This document shows, one piece after another, positions 1 through 12,180 of a DNA stretch of 64,000 nucleotides. The notes under the pieces were generated by a model. It searched no databases. It saw only the letters and a program-made list of their open reading frames with translations, and was not told where the DNA came from. The stretch spans positions 99,307,350-99,371,349 of the forward strand of contig CM075770.1 in NCBI GenBank assembly GCA_037974665.1. Reading direction: 5' to 3'. Origin of the DNA: Ehretia macrophylla (Eukaryota; Streptophyta; Magnoliopsida; Boraginales; Ehretiaceae). The first letter of the stretch is position 1, and the number at the start of each line of letters is the position of its first letter. Both the position numbers and the translations under genes were made by a program.

Positions 1-1098
1 AAATGGAGCCAGCTTGTTGACAATGTGAGCAATTTTTACACACTCGCTGGGCATCCTTGAAAAGAGTGGGCCAGAAGAACCCACATTGAAGGACTTTGGC
101 AGCTGTCTTTTTTCCTCCGAAATGTCCACCACATGCTTCAGAGTGGCAAAACTGGAGAACGCTATCAGTTCACCCTCATGAATACATCTCCTAATGACTT
201 GATCGGTACAAATCTTGAAAAGATAGGGATCTTCCCAGATAAAGTACTTGACTTGTGCCATGAATCGTTTCGTTCTCATTTACCCCAGTGAGTTGGAAGC
301 TCTTGGGTAGCCAGATAGTTTACATAGTCGGCATACCACGGGGTTATGTGAGACAACAAAAAGTTGCTCATCAGGGAACGTGTCTTTGAAAGGCAGAGTA
401 TCAATAAGAGAATCACGTACCAAACGTGATAGATGATCAGCAATAGAGTTCTCGCTTCATTTCTTGTTTTTGATCTCAAGGTCGAACTCTTGTAGGAGTA
501 ATAACCAACGAATTAGATGGGGCTTTGTATCCTTTTTGGTCAATAAATACTGCAAAGTCGCGTGGTCCGTGTAGACTATTACTTTGGATCCTAGGATGTA
601 AGATTTGAACTTATCCAAGGAGAAAACTATAGCTAACAATTCATTTTCAGTGATTGTGTAGTTCTTTTGAGCTTTAACTAAAGTTTTGCTAGCATAATAT
701 ATCATAGTAGGCAGCTCATCCTTACGCTGGCCTAATACAGCTCCCACTGCATAGTCTGAAGCATCACACATTATCTCAAATGGGAGACTGTAATTAGGAG
801 GTTGGATGATAGGAGCAGAGGATAGCAAGGATTTGAGCTTCTCAAAAGCTTCCGAGCACTTATCATCAAAGTTGAAATCGGTATCGTGTGCCAGGCGACT
901 AGAGAGAGGTCGGGCTATATGGCTGAAGTCCTTTATGAAACATCGATAGAAACCAGCGTGACCAAGGAATTATCGGATATCACGCACCGTTTTGGGTGCG
1001 GACAACTTTTCTATTAGCTCGACTTTGGCTGGGTCCACATGGATTCCATCATGTGTAACAATATGACCCAGAACTATACCTTGTCTAACCATGAAGTG
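1..1098 (-). pseudogene. pol: Ty3/gypsy pol remnant: end of RT, RNase H, integrase zinc finger
   Basis: Reading leftward, the first block (about 1098-830) matches the end of a gypsy RT, with motif HFMVRQGIVLGHIV and then [19 protein letters not shown]. RNase H follows (about 828-440); [18 protein letters not shown] and [10 protein letters not shown] supply the usual acidic residues. The last part (about 150-1) is the integrase H2C2 zinc finger, ending VCKNCSHCQQAGSI. The longest open stretch is 457-828. In-frame stops near 990 and 456, plus a decayed 150-440 spacer, show that it is dead. The protein would copy element RNA into DNA and insert it. Gag, protease and the RT YxDD motif are absent because of the deletion at the primer site. 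The family is clear; the lineage (Athila) is inferred. Confidence 0.9.
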
Positions 1099-1105
1099 GC
1101 TTTTT

Positions 1106-1123
1106 TCCCCAGCAACGGAGCCA
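1106..1123 (-). other. Primer binding site, tRNA-Asp type (element H)
   Basis: On the minus strand the sequence is TGGCTCCGTTGCTGGGGA. It differs at two positions from the tRNA-Asp-complementary site used by Athila-like elements (TGGCGCCGTTGCCGGGGA). It lies 6 bases inside the LTR end, the expected position. Confidence 0.8.
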
Positions 1124-1129
1124 AAAACT

Positions 1130-2813
1130 TGATGCGTTCAAACGGTGCGTTATAATTAGGTGCAAAATGACCAAGTTTTAATAACCCGCAAGTGCACAAA
1201 TCTTTGCAGTGTAGTGTCCTATGAGTGCGGAATCGTACCATAGGGAAGTGCGTTAGCAAGTTGGTGAAGTAGTGTGTGAAAGTGTTTAAAGTGGTAAGTG
1301 ACAGTTTATACAGGGTGTTTGATTATACTACAACTAAATTAAACTAACTAAAGATGAATACGAGGCGTAGTGATCTAGGGGTCGAATATGTAAATGAGGC
1401 TATTAATCTAGGCTCGGTGTTCAAAATTATCTGATTTTATGCAAGAGGTTAAGCTACAAGCATTTAACCTAGTCAATTAACTTAGCTTATTAAAATCCCG
1501 ATTACTAACTCTGATGTAGGTGCTGTGCCATCTACGAGCATTGGAGCCATAGTATGGAATTGTCCTTGCAACCTGGTGTAAAAGATCTGCTTCAACTAAG
1601 CAATCAACTTCTCCTTACTTGGACTAGAACTACGGTCTACTTAAAATCATTACTTACAGTTCATGGAATCTAAGGTTGTCAAGCTATTTCTGATTCACTA
1701 TTAAAGCATGGATATATGGCATGAAAGTAAAGCAATCATAACATCTACTGAAAAGCATTACGTTATGAAAGATAATATTTAATAGTAAAACAATCATATA
1801 TCTACTGAAAAGCTTTGCATATGAAAGACAATACTAAGTTAAAACAAGCCATGTATTACATTTAAAGTGTATAATTTGAATCCGAGACCGTATATTAAAA
1901 GACTAACATTTACAATATTCTCCCCTAGATATCAATCTACTCAGACATAATTGAATACAAATTCTATAAATAAAATAGAGTCAAGAAAGGCTCCCCTGTA
2001 TTGACAAACACGTATTTATGATCCTAGAAATTTGAGCAGAGGTCCGACGCAAAGTAGCTATTCGGGCAGAGCTAATTTCTCCCAAATAAGAACTACTAGG
2101 AATAAGTTTTCCCCGAATAAGAGCTTTCCTATTAAAAGCTATTCGGGCAGAACCTCCTCCGGATAATAACTATTTGGGCCGGACTTCCTTCTAATAGTAG
2201 CTATTTGGAAAAAATTTTCCCGAATAAGAACTACCTAGGTGGGATTTCTCCCATATCCTACTAATTAATTAACTACAACTACGACTAAAACTAACTAGAA
2301 TTAACTCGAAAATTGATTAAAAATAACCAAAATCCAAAATTAATTACTATTTTCAGAAGGAGGGGGGTCTATTTATAGACAAAAAATCAGAGGGGCACTC
2401 GAGCGCCAGGAGGGCGCGCTCGAGCGCCCTTCTGTGCGGTCCGTTATTTTCACGACGCATGGCGGCTTCAGGAAACTTTAGCAGTGGCGCTTATCTACTC
2501 CAACGGTCATCTTCATACCACGTGTCTTCTTCAGGAACATGGTGGAATATTCGTGCAGGGCTCTCGAGCGCCGTTTTGTTGACTTTTTGGACTTGAATTT
2601 TTTATTTTGACTGAGCTTTGACCGAGCGTTGACTGAGGTATTTCTGGGCTATTTTCAGCGTTCTGAGTCCAATTATGCGCTAGTTTCGGCCAAATTTCAT
2701 CTCTATCGACTTCATTCTTCCACCAGTTCTCGTGCTCTCCCCATTCTTCACTTCTTGACTTGCATTTTAAATTTATTTTGGGTCTGATCATTCACTTCCA
2801 GTATTCTCCTACA
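1130..2813 (-). repeat. LTR of element H (1684 bp)
   Basis: The minus strand begins TGTAGGAGAATACTGG and ends GAACGCATCA, followed by the primer site, so the TG...CA ends are in place. It contains a degenerate repeat tract (2040-2260) and a GC-rich segment (2395-2580) with three copies of CTCGAGCGCC in an otherwise AT-rich LTR. The second LTR is outside the window. The ORF at 2531-2791 lies inside the LTR and is judged fortuitous. Confidence 0.65.
2040..2260. repeat. Degenerate repeats inside the H LTR
   Basis: A word close to AGCTATTCGGGCAGA recurs at about 2058, 2146, 2168 and 2197. It alternates with CCCGAATAAGAAC-like words at about 2090, 2121 and 2219. The spacing is irregular (roughly 20-90 bp). 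Confidence 0.6.
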
Positions 2814-2819
2814 TTGCAT

Positions 2820-5800
2820 TGAAAGTATCAAAGTGTTGTAATAATTCCCAAGTTAAGATGCAAATATAGTACAAATACCAAGGTTTGAGTACTATAAATA
2901 TAGTCACATCACTCCCTACCCGGAGAGTTAATGGTATATTGATTATCTCTTCAGCCTTGAATCCATGCCCTGTGTGAAGGTGCATGCTACCTAGATAAAG
3001 TTATGGTTTTAAAAATTTAAACGCAGCAGAAACATAATAGCATGCCAATCTTGGATTTAACTACATGTTCGAAGTTGAATTATTGCAAGAAATTTATTCC
3101 CATGTGTATAATAAATATATGAATAACAAAATTCAGCAAGTAATAGTTTTGTTACTTAGATTCGTTAGCTTAAGAAACTTAATAAAAAACACAAAACTTG
3201 AACTTCGACTTGCACCTTGAAGATCCACATGCCTAGAATGATTGAAATTTTTTTAGATTTTCTCCTTTGTGACCTTCTTTTTTTTTTATGATAATAAAGA
3301 ATTATGGGATTCTTCTTCTTGTTTCTGTCTATATTTCAACGTGTAAAGGAAGAGAATTTTCTCTCTTTTGTTCTCTCAAACTCACGTGTTAATATGTATG
3401 TGTGAAGGTGGATGCGAGCTCTATTTATAGATGTAAAATAGCTAGAGTAGTTTTCCTAGTTGTAATAGGATTTATTTGTTTCAGAATCCATATAGAGGAC
3501 TCTTAAAATACTCCTATGTAGCTTGAACTACAAGTAGTCAACTACACAACTCCAAAACACTTCCAACACCACCACCACATGTCCCCATACATCCCAAGAA
3601 GCCTAAACATCTCTTGTTTTCTTTTCTCAGTTTATTGTGCTAAATTAATTATTTTTAGTTTCCAAATTGAGCTCAACAATTCCAAATAGGGAATGCTTCT
3701 AAATATGAATCTTAGTTACAATTGGATACCAAATTTAGTAACTACTAAATACATAAGAAGTAGCTAGATAACTTCTAATAAAACATCTTCAAAAAAGTAG
3801 GCTAGAAATGCGACTAAAAGACATAACCAACTTGGCTACCAAAAAGACCAAAATGCTCTTGCTAACCCTATAGCACATTTAGGATTTTCAACCTTGACTT
3901 ATTCCACTAAAAAGTCATAGATGTACTCTAAGATGATTACTTCTATTTGTAGAAGCTTGTCATACTGTGTACGACCTTTGTCTTCGGCCTACTAAGTAGA
4001 ATGACTAAAATACACTTTCATGTAACACTCATAAACAAGAAAGACTTTAACATACTATCTCTTCCTTGATTTCATCTTCTCCTTGAGACATCTAAATCTT
4101 TTTAAGTAATCATCCTCCGGATGTAGAACACTTGTTCTAGGAAGCGACCCGCAAGCCAAATATCTGATATACTCCTTGAGTATACCACTAAGCTTAGGTT
4201 TGGATGATCTACTAGATAATCATAATAGAACGATTATTCCATCATGTGATGTCATAAATTTTATATTGCATATGCACATCCCAACTAGTCACACTTATAT
4301 GTCCAACACACAGAGCTGTTGACCCACAACAGAGGTCTCACCCATAGTGCATCAAAACACATGAATCTGATTTCGTCAATTCATCTACATATGCTCAAGA
4401 TTAAGAATACTGATCACTTAGTAGTATAAAATATATGTTGATCTTTATCTTTTATAGTACCTTTTGGAGAGATCATACCTAAGTGGTCCGTTCAATATAT
4501 GACGCACACACTAGTGACACTTAGTCTGAAAACCTACCAATAACCAAGGTAGGTCACCTTTCACAAGAAACTAACTCACTATAACCTAGACCTTGATGAA
4601 GTGCCTAACTCCATCAATCTATTATGAACTGATTTTAGAACTAAGTGTTTATGACTGAAACCTTTTGTGCTCGGTCACTGTGCATTTAAGTCATACACTA
4701 TGGATCAAGAGCCTATATAAAAGAAATTATATATAAATAAGACATAAAGAACATATATGAATGTATTCATTAATTATTAATAATCACAATATGTATTCAC
4801 TAACACTGAAATTTCATGTGCTAGTGGTCTTTTGGGCATACTAATCCTAATACTGTGAACCCTTTTAAAGTACCCATATCGGCCTTAACCTGCTCCGGCT
4901 CAACCCCATCTTCTCGAACGCCTTCAGGAATATCACTACCACTGAGCTGCCAGTATCGACCATTATCCTCCTTACTAAATGGTTAGATATATGGGTAGTA
5001 ACTATCAAGGATCGTCATGCAATAAGAGCACACCCTCAATGTCATCAGAATAAAAGGTTATCCTCTCTAAACTCTCAACTATTCCATGAGCTGGAACCTG
5101 CAATCTCTCGGTTCTTACAAAGCTATTCCTTGTTGTAAGGTCTCCCCTCCAGTAGCCATTCCGCCTGAGATGGCTTTAATCACAACCTAATGCCCAGGTT
5201 AGCCCTTTTTTTGGGCTTCTCTCATGTTCTCTCCCTTCCCTTTGTATCGGTTGCTGATGAACCTTCCTAGCTATATACCTTCTCAAGTGGCCTTGTTGAG
5301 TCAAAGCCTCTATCTCCTATTTAAGTTCCTGACAGTCCTTGGTATTATGCCCATAATCATTGTGAAAATGGTAGAATGTGTTCATACTTCTCTTATCCGG
5401 ACGATCTCTCATCTTCTGTGGTGGAGGTATATTGTACGAAGGTTTGATCTCCATAAGGATTTATTCCCAAGGAGTATTGAGAGGGATAAAATTGAGGAAC
5501 TTTGGGCGATGTTAGGCTAACTGCTGCTTGCTCTTGGTTTCTTCCTCGGACTTGTTCCCAATCTGACCCTTAGGTTTGGGATTCTTTAGCTTTTTCCCAG
5601 CCTCATTCTCCTTATCCTCATCCTTCTTAGCTTGGTGAATCTCCTCCTCATGGATATACTTTTTTTCTCTAGTCATCAAGTCAACTGTGGTAAACAATTA
5701 CTCTATTGCTAATGAAGATATGAGACACCTGGTCCATAATCCTTTTGATAAGCTAATAGCGCCACCGAATCCTCAAGGTTTGGAATTTTGAGGTATTCCT

Positions 5801-6480
5801 CATTAAACCTCATTGTTTATGACTGTAAAGACTCTTCCCTCTACTGCCTCACCGGTAAATGTGTTGTGGTATGCTTCGTTGGATGTCGGTTGTTAGAAAA
5901 CTGGGCCACAAAAGCCTCTGCCAATTTCATAGAAAAGTCGATCAAACTACTCAGTAGCCCATTGTACTACAACTGTGCGTGCTCGACCAAAGTAATCGGA
6001 AAGACCTTATACTTCACCATATTAGGGAGATCAAACAAAGTCATGTTATGGTCGAATGTCATCAGATGGTCAGCTGGATCTTCTTCTCCGTTATAGTTTG
6101 CCAAGCTCAGCATCTAGTTTTCAAAGGGCAAGGGCGTGGCCAAAATCTCTAAGGCCAATATGCTTGCTCCGAGTTGAGCCAACACTTTGTTAATCATCGT
6201 AACAGTCTTGGTCAGCTCTGGTTCTACATTCATATGCCGTTTTCCTTTAGTCAATTCAGGGCAGTTGATAGGCCCCGAAAAGCCACGATCGTCCACCTCC
6301 TATCGCACCCTTTGCTCGGGTTTAACAACATCCTTCTGGCATTGGGGGTTAACTATATGGACATGGGGTCGGTTTTGGGTAGATACAGGTTGGATAGGCG
6401 GCAGGACTTGGTTTGCAGCTAAGTGATTCACTACGCTCTAAAGGTCTTTCACCAATTGATACAATATATTCACCTCAAGA
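2820..6480 (-). pseudogene. gag-pr: Tat-type gag-protease pseudogene (split by E)
   Basis: The minus strand reads through a Retrotrans_gag-like capsid: YNGEEDPADHLMTF, then LAEAFVAQFSNNRHPTKHT near 6080-5850, and a later EYLKIPNLEDSVALLAYQK block. A lysine/glutamate-rich stretch follows (5697-5512, REKKYIHEEEIHQAKK), then a zinc-knuckle remnant near 5400-5330 that keeps a YGHNTKDC core. The aspartic protease has active-site motif VDTGSS near 4960. After removal of solo LTR E, the protease continues to the left of 2975 as GFTGHGFKAEEIINIPLTL. Gag would form the particle and the protease would process it. Several stops and frame changes (for example in the capsid near 5960) make it non-functional. 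The product is clear; the exact start is not. Confidence 0.82.
2975..4852 (-). mobile_element. Solo LTR E, Ty1/copia type (1878 bp)
   Basis: It is flanked by perfect 5-bp repeats CTGTG at 2970-2974 and 4853-4857. On the minus strand it starts TATTAGGATTAGTATGCC and ends GCACCTTCA. The start resembles the LTR of element Q (TATTGGGATTGGATGCC), and both continue with a similar AAGACCACTA word, so E is a diverged relative of Q's family. Removing it restores a continuous protease reading in host element G. There is no internal region, so it is a product of LTR-LTR recombination. Confidence 0.85.
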
Positions 6481-6712
6481 GTCATCGTCGCTGAGGAATC
6501 CACTGGTAAGGTGGCTGAAGTATTTTGGTCAAGTATAGGTAAGTGTATGGGCTGACTTGGTCTAGCTTGGGTTTGGGTTATGGTTGTGTACAGGGTTGTA
6601 CGTTATACGAGATTTTTCACTTGTGAAAGGTCTTTGGCCGGTGTCTTGCACACATTATGGTTTCTTAGTGGGATACAAAGGAAAATCCTTAGTTACCACA
6701 GACGGCACCAAT

Positions 6713-7121
6713 TGTTAAAGGTAGAGATAAGTTTGGCTCGACTTAAGACTTGCCTCGTCCGAGCTGAACTTCAATATGTGAAAGGAAAAAAAGACAACGG
6801 GGGTTATAGCCCGCGAACCCTCTCCGATGATCAAGTTAGTTTAATGGTTTGAGCTGAAATGTTCGTAATGAGATAGAGAGAATGAGGGTATAGAATGAGT
6901 TACCATTATTGGTGGTTGGAAGGGTTATTTATACTAGTGACATTCTGACCTTAAGTGTGCCTTAAGCATGCCTTAATAGTCCCTACATGATGTGACTCCT
7001 ATCAACTCGATGTCAGGCCGGGGGTCTCACTCATGAACCATGGGTCCGCCAACTAGGTCTTCAAGCTGTAGGTTCGAGTCAATCTGGCGGGTTGACCCGG
7101 GTCGGGTTTGTACTCGCATCA
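6713..7121 (-). repeat. 5' LTR of element G (409 bp)
   Basis: The minus strand starts TGATGCGAGTAC and ends CTACCTTTAACA; the TGGTGCCGTCTGTGG leader follows two bases later. A TATA box is visible (see 6925-6933). The short length and TGATG start match the LTR of I1. Confidence 0.75.
6925..6933 (-). promoter_or_regulatory. TATA box in the G LTR
   Basis: The minus strand reads TATAAATAA about 210 bases before the LTR end, followed by CCCTTCC. The I1 LTR has a TATAAATAG at a comparable place, which supports a promoter role. Confidence 0.55.
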
Positions 7122-7184
7122 ATAAGTATATCAACATTTCATAACCTTTGATTTTGCTCATAATGTTATAACATTATGAATAGA

Positions 7185-7310
7185 TCTATTCTTATATTAG
7201 TATGAGATATTAATGATTGCTTTCTACAATTTCCTTCCATTTGACTTTATGAACAAATTTATTCTCTTGTTAGTACGAGATATTAATGACTACTTTCTAC
7301 AATTTCTTTT
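7185..7310. repeat. Two-copy local duplication
   Basis: The words GAGATATTAATGA and CTTTCTACAATTT occur together at about 7204-7232 and again at 7278-7306, giving two diverged tandem copies of roughly 74 bp. Confidence 0.55.
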
Positions 7311-9113
7311 CTTTTTCATTATTGCTCTTAATCCGTGGACCTATGTTAAATGTGTCTGGTCCTTGGTTGCATTATTGCTATTCTTATACATTAATAAACA
7401 AATCAAACTAAATTAAGTGTTTATTCTATTAGGTGGAGTCAGTTATATGAATCTGATTATGTTACTCACGTGATGTGTAAAATCCTTAAGAATTTTTTTT
7501 TTTTTTGGGATTGAAGTTGAACTGGTAATATTAAGGATAAACCCTAGTAAAGGTAGAGTTCTTATGGCTTAACAGTTGTTGCGTCTTAACAGGGACATGT
7601 AAGGTATATAATTTATTCATTAATAAATATGAACAAACATACAAGGGAAAGTAAGAGCAAAAAGGGTCTGGTTTTTTTTCCCCCCTTTTTTTCCTTTTTT
7701 TTCCTATCGTTGTGAAGTTTTTTCCTTATTACAAAAAAAAAAAAAGACACAAAAAAACAAAAGGTCTTCGTTCTAAGAACTATTGCAAAAAGAAAAAAAA
7801 AATCGTATTTTGTAGAATAGTTGAGGATTCAAAATATTTCGTCCCATACCTTTTCTTCCTGATAGATATCCAGATGCATATTGAGCCTTCATTAAGGAAC
7901 TTATACGGCATCTGCTAATTGACATCACCGACTAACAGCCCTTAATTACAATCTAGATAAGGGGTTAAGTTAGAAACGGCCAACCGTTTTCAAAATTTTA
8001 CACTTAAAAAATATAAATATCATAATATAGATGTCTTCGTAATACTACTACCTCAATGGCTTGATATGAAAGACAATTAGCTTCATATTTTTAATGATAT
8101 ATCTTCTAAAATCAAGTTGTGTATCGTTCAATTTGCAATAATGTATATTAAGCAATATTATGACTGTCATTCAAAATAACAGTTTAGAAGAAATTTCCCT
8201 AAATAGGTAACACAGGAACTTTTCAACATGACACAAAGAGATTGCATGCATGCTGTTCAAAGAAGTTCCAATCACTTGCAAAGCTAACAATCATCAACAT
8301 GTGCTATTAGGAAACACTTATCTATATGATTTTAGTTTTACGAAAACTTTTCACAGAATAACCATTTCCATTTCTCAAAGCTCCCTAGACTTTTCAATAT
8401 ATGTAACAGTCTATATATGGAGAATTCGACTTTTTAGAAATAGAATGGTCCTAACAATTTCATCGGTTTGGGGTGTGTGTGCATGCGCATGTGCACGTCT
8501 ACTCTTTGCTTGAAAACTATGCATTCCACAAAGCAAGGGGCGTTCTCTTAGACCAAAGTGGGCACACGCCTAGAAGAGATGAACGCATCAAAATAGAGGG
8601 CCAGCTACATAGATTTGGAGGAAAAATCATGGAAAATAGATCAGTTTGGACTATTTTCTTTTTGTATGACGAGCAATTCACTCTAAATAAGATTACATTA
8701 CATTTCTTCGAAAGTAATAAATTTTATAGTAGAACATTAAGTTTTGATAATATTTATAACAAAACGGTATAAATCTTTAATGATAATAAAATACTATTCG
8801 ATTATTTCACCGAATTTTGGTGCTAGTTTGGACCATCTTACTTTACTCGCAAATCTTTTCTCAAACTCGTTAAAATAATCCCTTAATATAATGTATTCCA
8901 TTCGGAGGGTGGACCACATAAAATAAGGCTACAATCTGATAACACTTGGATGCACACGCAAACAATTGGATGCTTATAAATGTCACTCAGGACACTTGGA
9001 TTACAAGTTTTCTGTCCCTATAAACTGATGATGAAATTCAAAATTTGTCTTCTTCTCCTGAACAACTAGCATCATCTATGCTCCCTATCAAGTATGTAGT
9101 GCAAGCAAAGCAT

Positions 9114-9136
9114 GTATATATATATATATATATATA
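9114..9136. repeat. (TA)n microsatellite
   Basis: This is an uninterrupted run of about eleven TA units. Confidence 0.9.
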
Positions 9137-11824
9137 ATTTACCTATAAGGAAATTAAGTTATTGCCAGCAAATATAGATTAATTTAATATACAAACATTG
9201 CTCGATTGCTGGCTAAGATTTCGAACTTTCAACTCTTGAGAAACACCCTGTCTCGTCTCACTATCAAAGATAAATGAATTGGTACACCATTCAACTTGTG
9301 CCATGTGATATTTTAAAAACTCTTTAACAACGGACTTAAAATGTGATTGTTAAATCTCATCATTAATTAATTAAGTAGACTACTTTAAGCTTGCTTTTCT
9401 TTCTTGGTTTTTTCTTCTCATGTTAGTACAAATTAATTAATTAAGTAAACTAGTTAAAGTTTTACTTTTTCGTAAATATTAAAACTACTTTAAAGTTTTA
9501 TTTAATCTTTTACTTTTTCTTTCTTATGTGGATAAATTATAATTAATTCTTTTTTCAGCCTTTTAAAATTCAGAACCAATTTATAATTAGCCTTTTCCTA
9601 GTAAAGAAAATGACCAATTGGAAATTGAAAAAACATATAATGCTAATTTCAACTCATCAAATCAAAGAAATAAGTAGAGAACTCGACAAGACATGCATGG
9701 AATCTCACCATATATATTCAAGTAGAATCTATCTTTATTTGTTTTCTAATCTTTGCACACCTAAATAGGAGCAAATACAGCTGTATATGTTTCTATCCTT
9801 CAATTTAATTATAATCACATACCTATCTTGTTATACTATCCAACTTGTACCAATTTGGTTCTTTGCTTAATGCTTAATTGTCGAGATTGTGCACGTTTGA
9901 GTCTGAGTTCTTGATTTATATATATCTTTGCATCTCAGATCCCCAAGAAGGGGGCCAGCTAAGCTCTAATCTGATGATAAAAATATATTACGTACAATGG
10001 TCTCCAGTTGTCTCCGTAAATAAATGATCCCATTTTATGAGAAACAGGTTTAATAATAATAATATAATATTAAAATATTATGAAAAAAATTTAATATTAT
10101 AACATTATAAACGAAATTTCATTTTATAATCATTCTGTGGTGTGTGTAAACTTGGAGAAATATAACTTTCAATATTGAATGAAATAGCAGTCATGTCTTG
10201 TTTTTGCTAGTCCCATCATGTGGGTCACAATATTTAAAACTTAATTAAGTCTCTTAAGACATGAGCATTAGTTATCTGTCTCTTGATCAGACAAGTACTA
10301 CTTTATGAATGTCCCGATTTACGTACAAAAAAGTACCACTATTTGCTTAGCCAAAAAAAAATAAAAAAAATACCACTATTAGGTTTCACGTTACTCTTTT
10401 GGGCGGTGGAAAATAAGAATCAGAATCAATACTTGAAAGAAAACGTGATATTAAATGGTTAGCCTTATTCATGTTAAAATCCAAATCTAAGAATTAATAA
10501 AAATAATGGTGCAAGTACCCCCAAAGATTTTTCAAATAATGAAGAAACTTTATCAACCAATATTTTTCTGTATACGCTTACAGTTATGAAGACATATTAT
10601 TAAATTATAATTTTTGAATCAATATATAAGATCATCAATATATAGTGCCATTTAAAAAGTTATCTTATATTGTTTGTTTGACCCTCGATCAGATAAACCC
10701 GAAACTTCTATTAGAGTAAAACTAATAATGATGATACACATATTATATAAAGAGTGGGAAAATTCATTAGTGTGATCATATTATCCACAAGGGGAAAAAG
10801 GAAATGAGAAAACCGAAAAAGAAGTTTAAAAAATGTGTATCAAAAGTGTTTTAATCTGTATAATATAATTACCTTTCCTAAATGAAACTCATTTTACTAA
10901 ACGAACTTTAATTTACCTTAACAAGATTAATGAATGTTCTCATACACTTGTAAAGGTGCAAGTAATAGTACTGTGGCATCAATTAATTCCTACTAGAAGA
11001 TTTATTCTATTCGTGCAACGTGGATTCTGCAAAGGACAATGGTCCATAAAGTGAGGTGCAATTGATTGGTAAATGAAGAACCAAACCTCTTCACCAATGA
11101 TCAAAAGTTGCTCCACCAATTATAAACTTGAAATCAAAAGACTAGTGAATACAAGGGATTTAAGGCAGAAATAAAATGAAACCAAATGGGACAAGAGTTT
11201 TGTGGTTTTGAAGAGCAATGGATATAATAATATAATATATAGATGCTTTGTGGTTGAGAGAGTTGAGACATTTACAGCTATAGCTTTTGGCTAGATACGC
11301 GATGGTGGGCAACATATGGGCCATTGCACTTCTTCTTCCTACTGTCTGAAGGGCTAGTAGCTACCCTACAACGTCACCCTCCATATTAAGCTGCAGTCGC
11401 TTTCTGCTTCGCAACTCGTATTGACCCATCTAATGTTCTCTTCTCTTCTCATTGCATTATTCTTTCAAACTAAAAAACATAGCCTAAAATTGACCCCATT
11501 GCTTTACGATAAAGATTAATATAAAAACTATGAAACAATAATATATCCTAGAATAAGTCTTTGACTACGCAATGCGGCTACTTGAGGCTCGTCCTCTCAG
11601 AACCATATAACTATTTGGAGAATTTGAAAGCAAGTAATAACTATAAAGAGATCAAATTGGAGAATTAAAACAACAATTAACAATAAGATGGAAATTGACT
11701 AAGGCTTATAAATTGATACTAAGAAAAGTGAAAATTAGAAGTTTCTTATGAAAGAAAAGCGATTTTGGATGATAGTTAGTTTCACTTGCTCTACATAAAT
11801 GTTCATGGATTTGAGATTGGCCAA

Positions 11825-12158
11825 TGTTACGGTTTAAATATGAACTCTTACATATGAATATAGTTACAATATTGGTTACAAGTTGTTAGTATCCATTAGC
11901 CTTTTTCCTAAGATTGAATGGACTATTTATACTATGCATACTGGGTCTCACTCCTGATTTGGTGGGATTCTGTCCCCTACTAGCTATCCTTATTATATCC
12001 GGGCTCTCCAATGTTGGGCGAACTATCCATCCGGGCACTGCAACCTCAGGTGAGTTATCCATCAGGGCACTGCAACCTTGGGCGAGCTTCATGACTTTGG
12101 GCGCATACTCGGTCGTACTTAGTTGGGTCGGGTACGGTCCTCAGTTACATCCACATCA
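11825..12158 (-). repeat. 3' LTR of element I1 (334 bp)
   Basis: The minus strand starts TGATGTGGATG directly after a polypurine tract and ends CCGTAACA. A TATAAATAG lies at 11923-11931. It contains an internal two-copy repeat (about 12024-12085) built on TATCCATC(C/A)GGGCACTGCAA. Two overlapping ORFs on opposite strands here are not genes. Confidence 0.75.
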
Positions 12159-12180
12159 ATTGTCCCCCAGTTTCTCGAGT
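12159..12180 (-). other. Polypurine tract of I1
   Basis: On the minus strand it reads GAGAAACTGGGGGACAAT, immediately before the LTR start TGATG, as expected for the plus-strand primer. A second, similar tract (12245-12262) belongs to a local duplication of this area. Confidence 0.7.

Larger units (their letters stand above)
1..2813 (-). mobile_element. Athila-type Ty3/gypsy element H, 5' end, internally deleted
   Basis: This is the 5' portion of a gypsy element that reads leftward and leaves the window at base 1. In element order it holds an LTR (2813 to 1130), a tRNA-Asp-type primer site (1123-1106) and a pol remnant (about 1098 to 1). Gag, protease and most of RT are missing, because the primer site is followed within about 10 bases by the C-terminal half of RT. 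The LTR begins TGTAGGAG and ends CATCA. The outer flank at 2814-2818 is TTGCA; the matching repeat lies outside the window. H interrupts the protease region of element G. The Athila assignment rests on the primer site and the RT block and is an inference. Confidence 0.75.
2814..7121 (-). mobile_element. Tat-type Ty3/gypsy element G (LTR, leader, gag, protease), interrupted
   Basis: This minus-strand gypsy element consists of a short LTR (7121-6713), a leader starting with TGGTGCCGTCTGTGG, gag (about 6480-5120) and protease (about 5110 to 2820). Solo LTR E interrupts the protease at 2975-4857, and element H truncates it at 2813. Its RT and integrase are not in the window. The leader motif resembles the TGGCGCCGTCTGTGG typical of Tat/Ogre-type elements, and the LTR ends resemble those of I1 (both begin TGATG). 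The outer flank at 7122-7126 is ATAAG. Confidence 0.75.
7122..11824. other. AT-rich stretch without recognisable genes
   Basis: No ORF here has protein-like composition that I recognise. I see a local duplication (7185-7310), homopolymer tracts (7490-7506, 7670-7810), a TA microsatellite (9114-9136) and a 71-bp near-duplication around 9359/9430 (ATTAATTAATTAAGTA). The part at 11200-11420 is less AT-rich and more complex, and could be decayed host sequence. Confidence 0.6.

Noticed and set aside
7712-7918. Lysine-rich ORF
   Set aside because: It is produced by A-rich homopolymer tracts.
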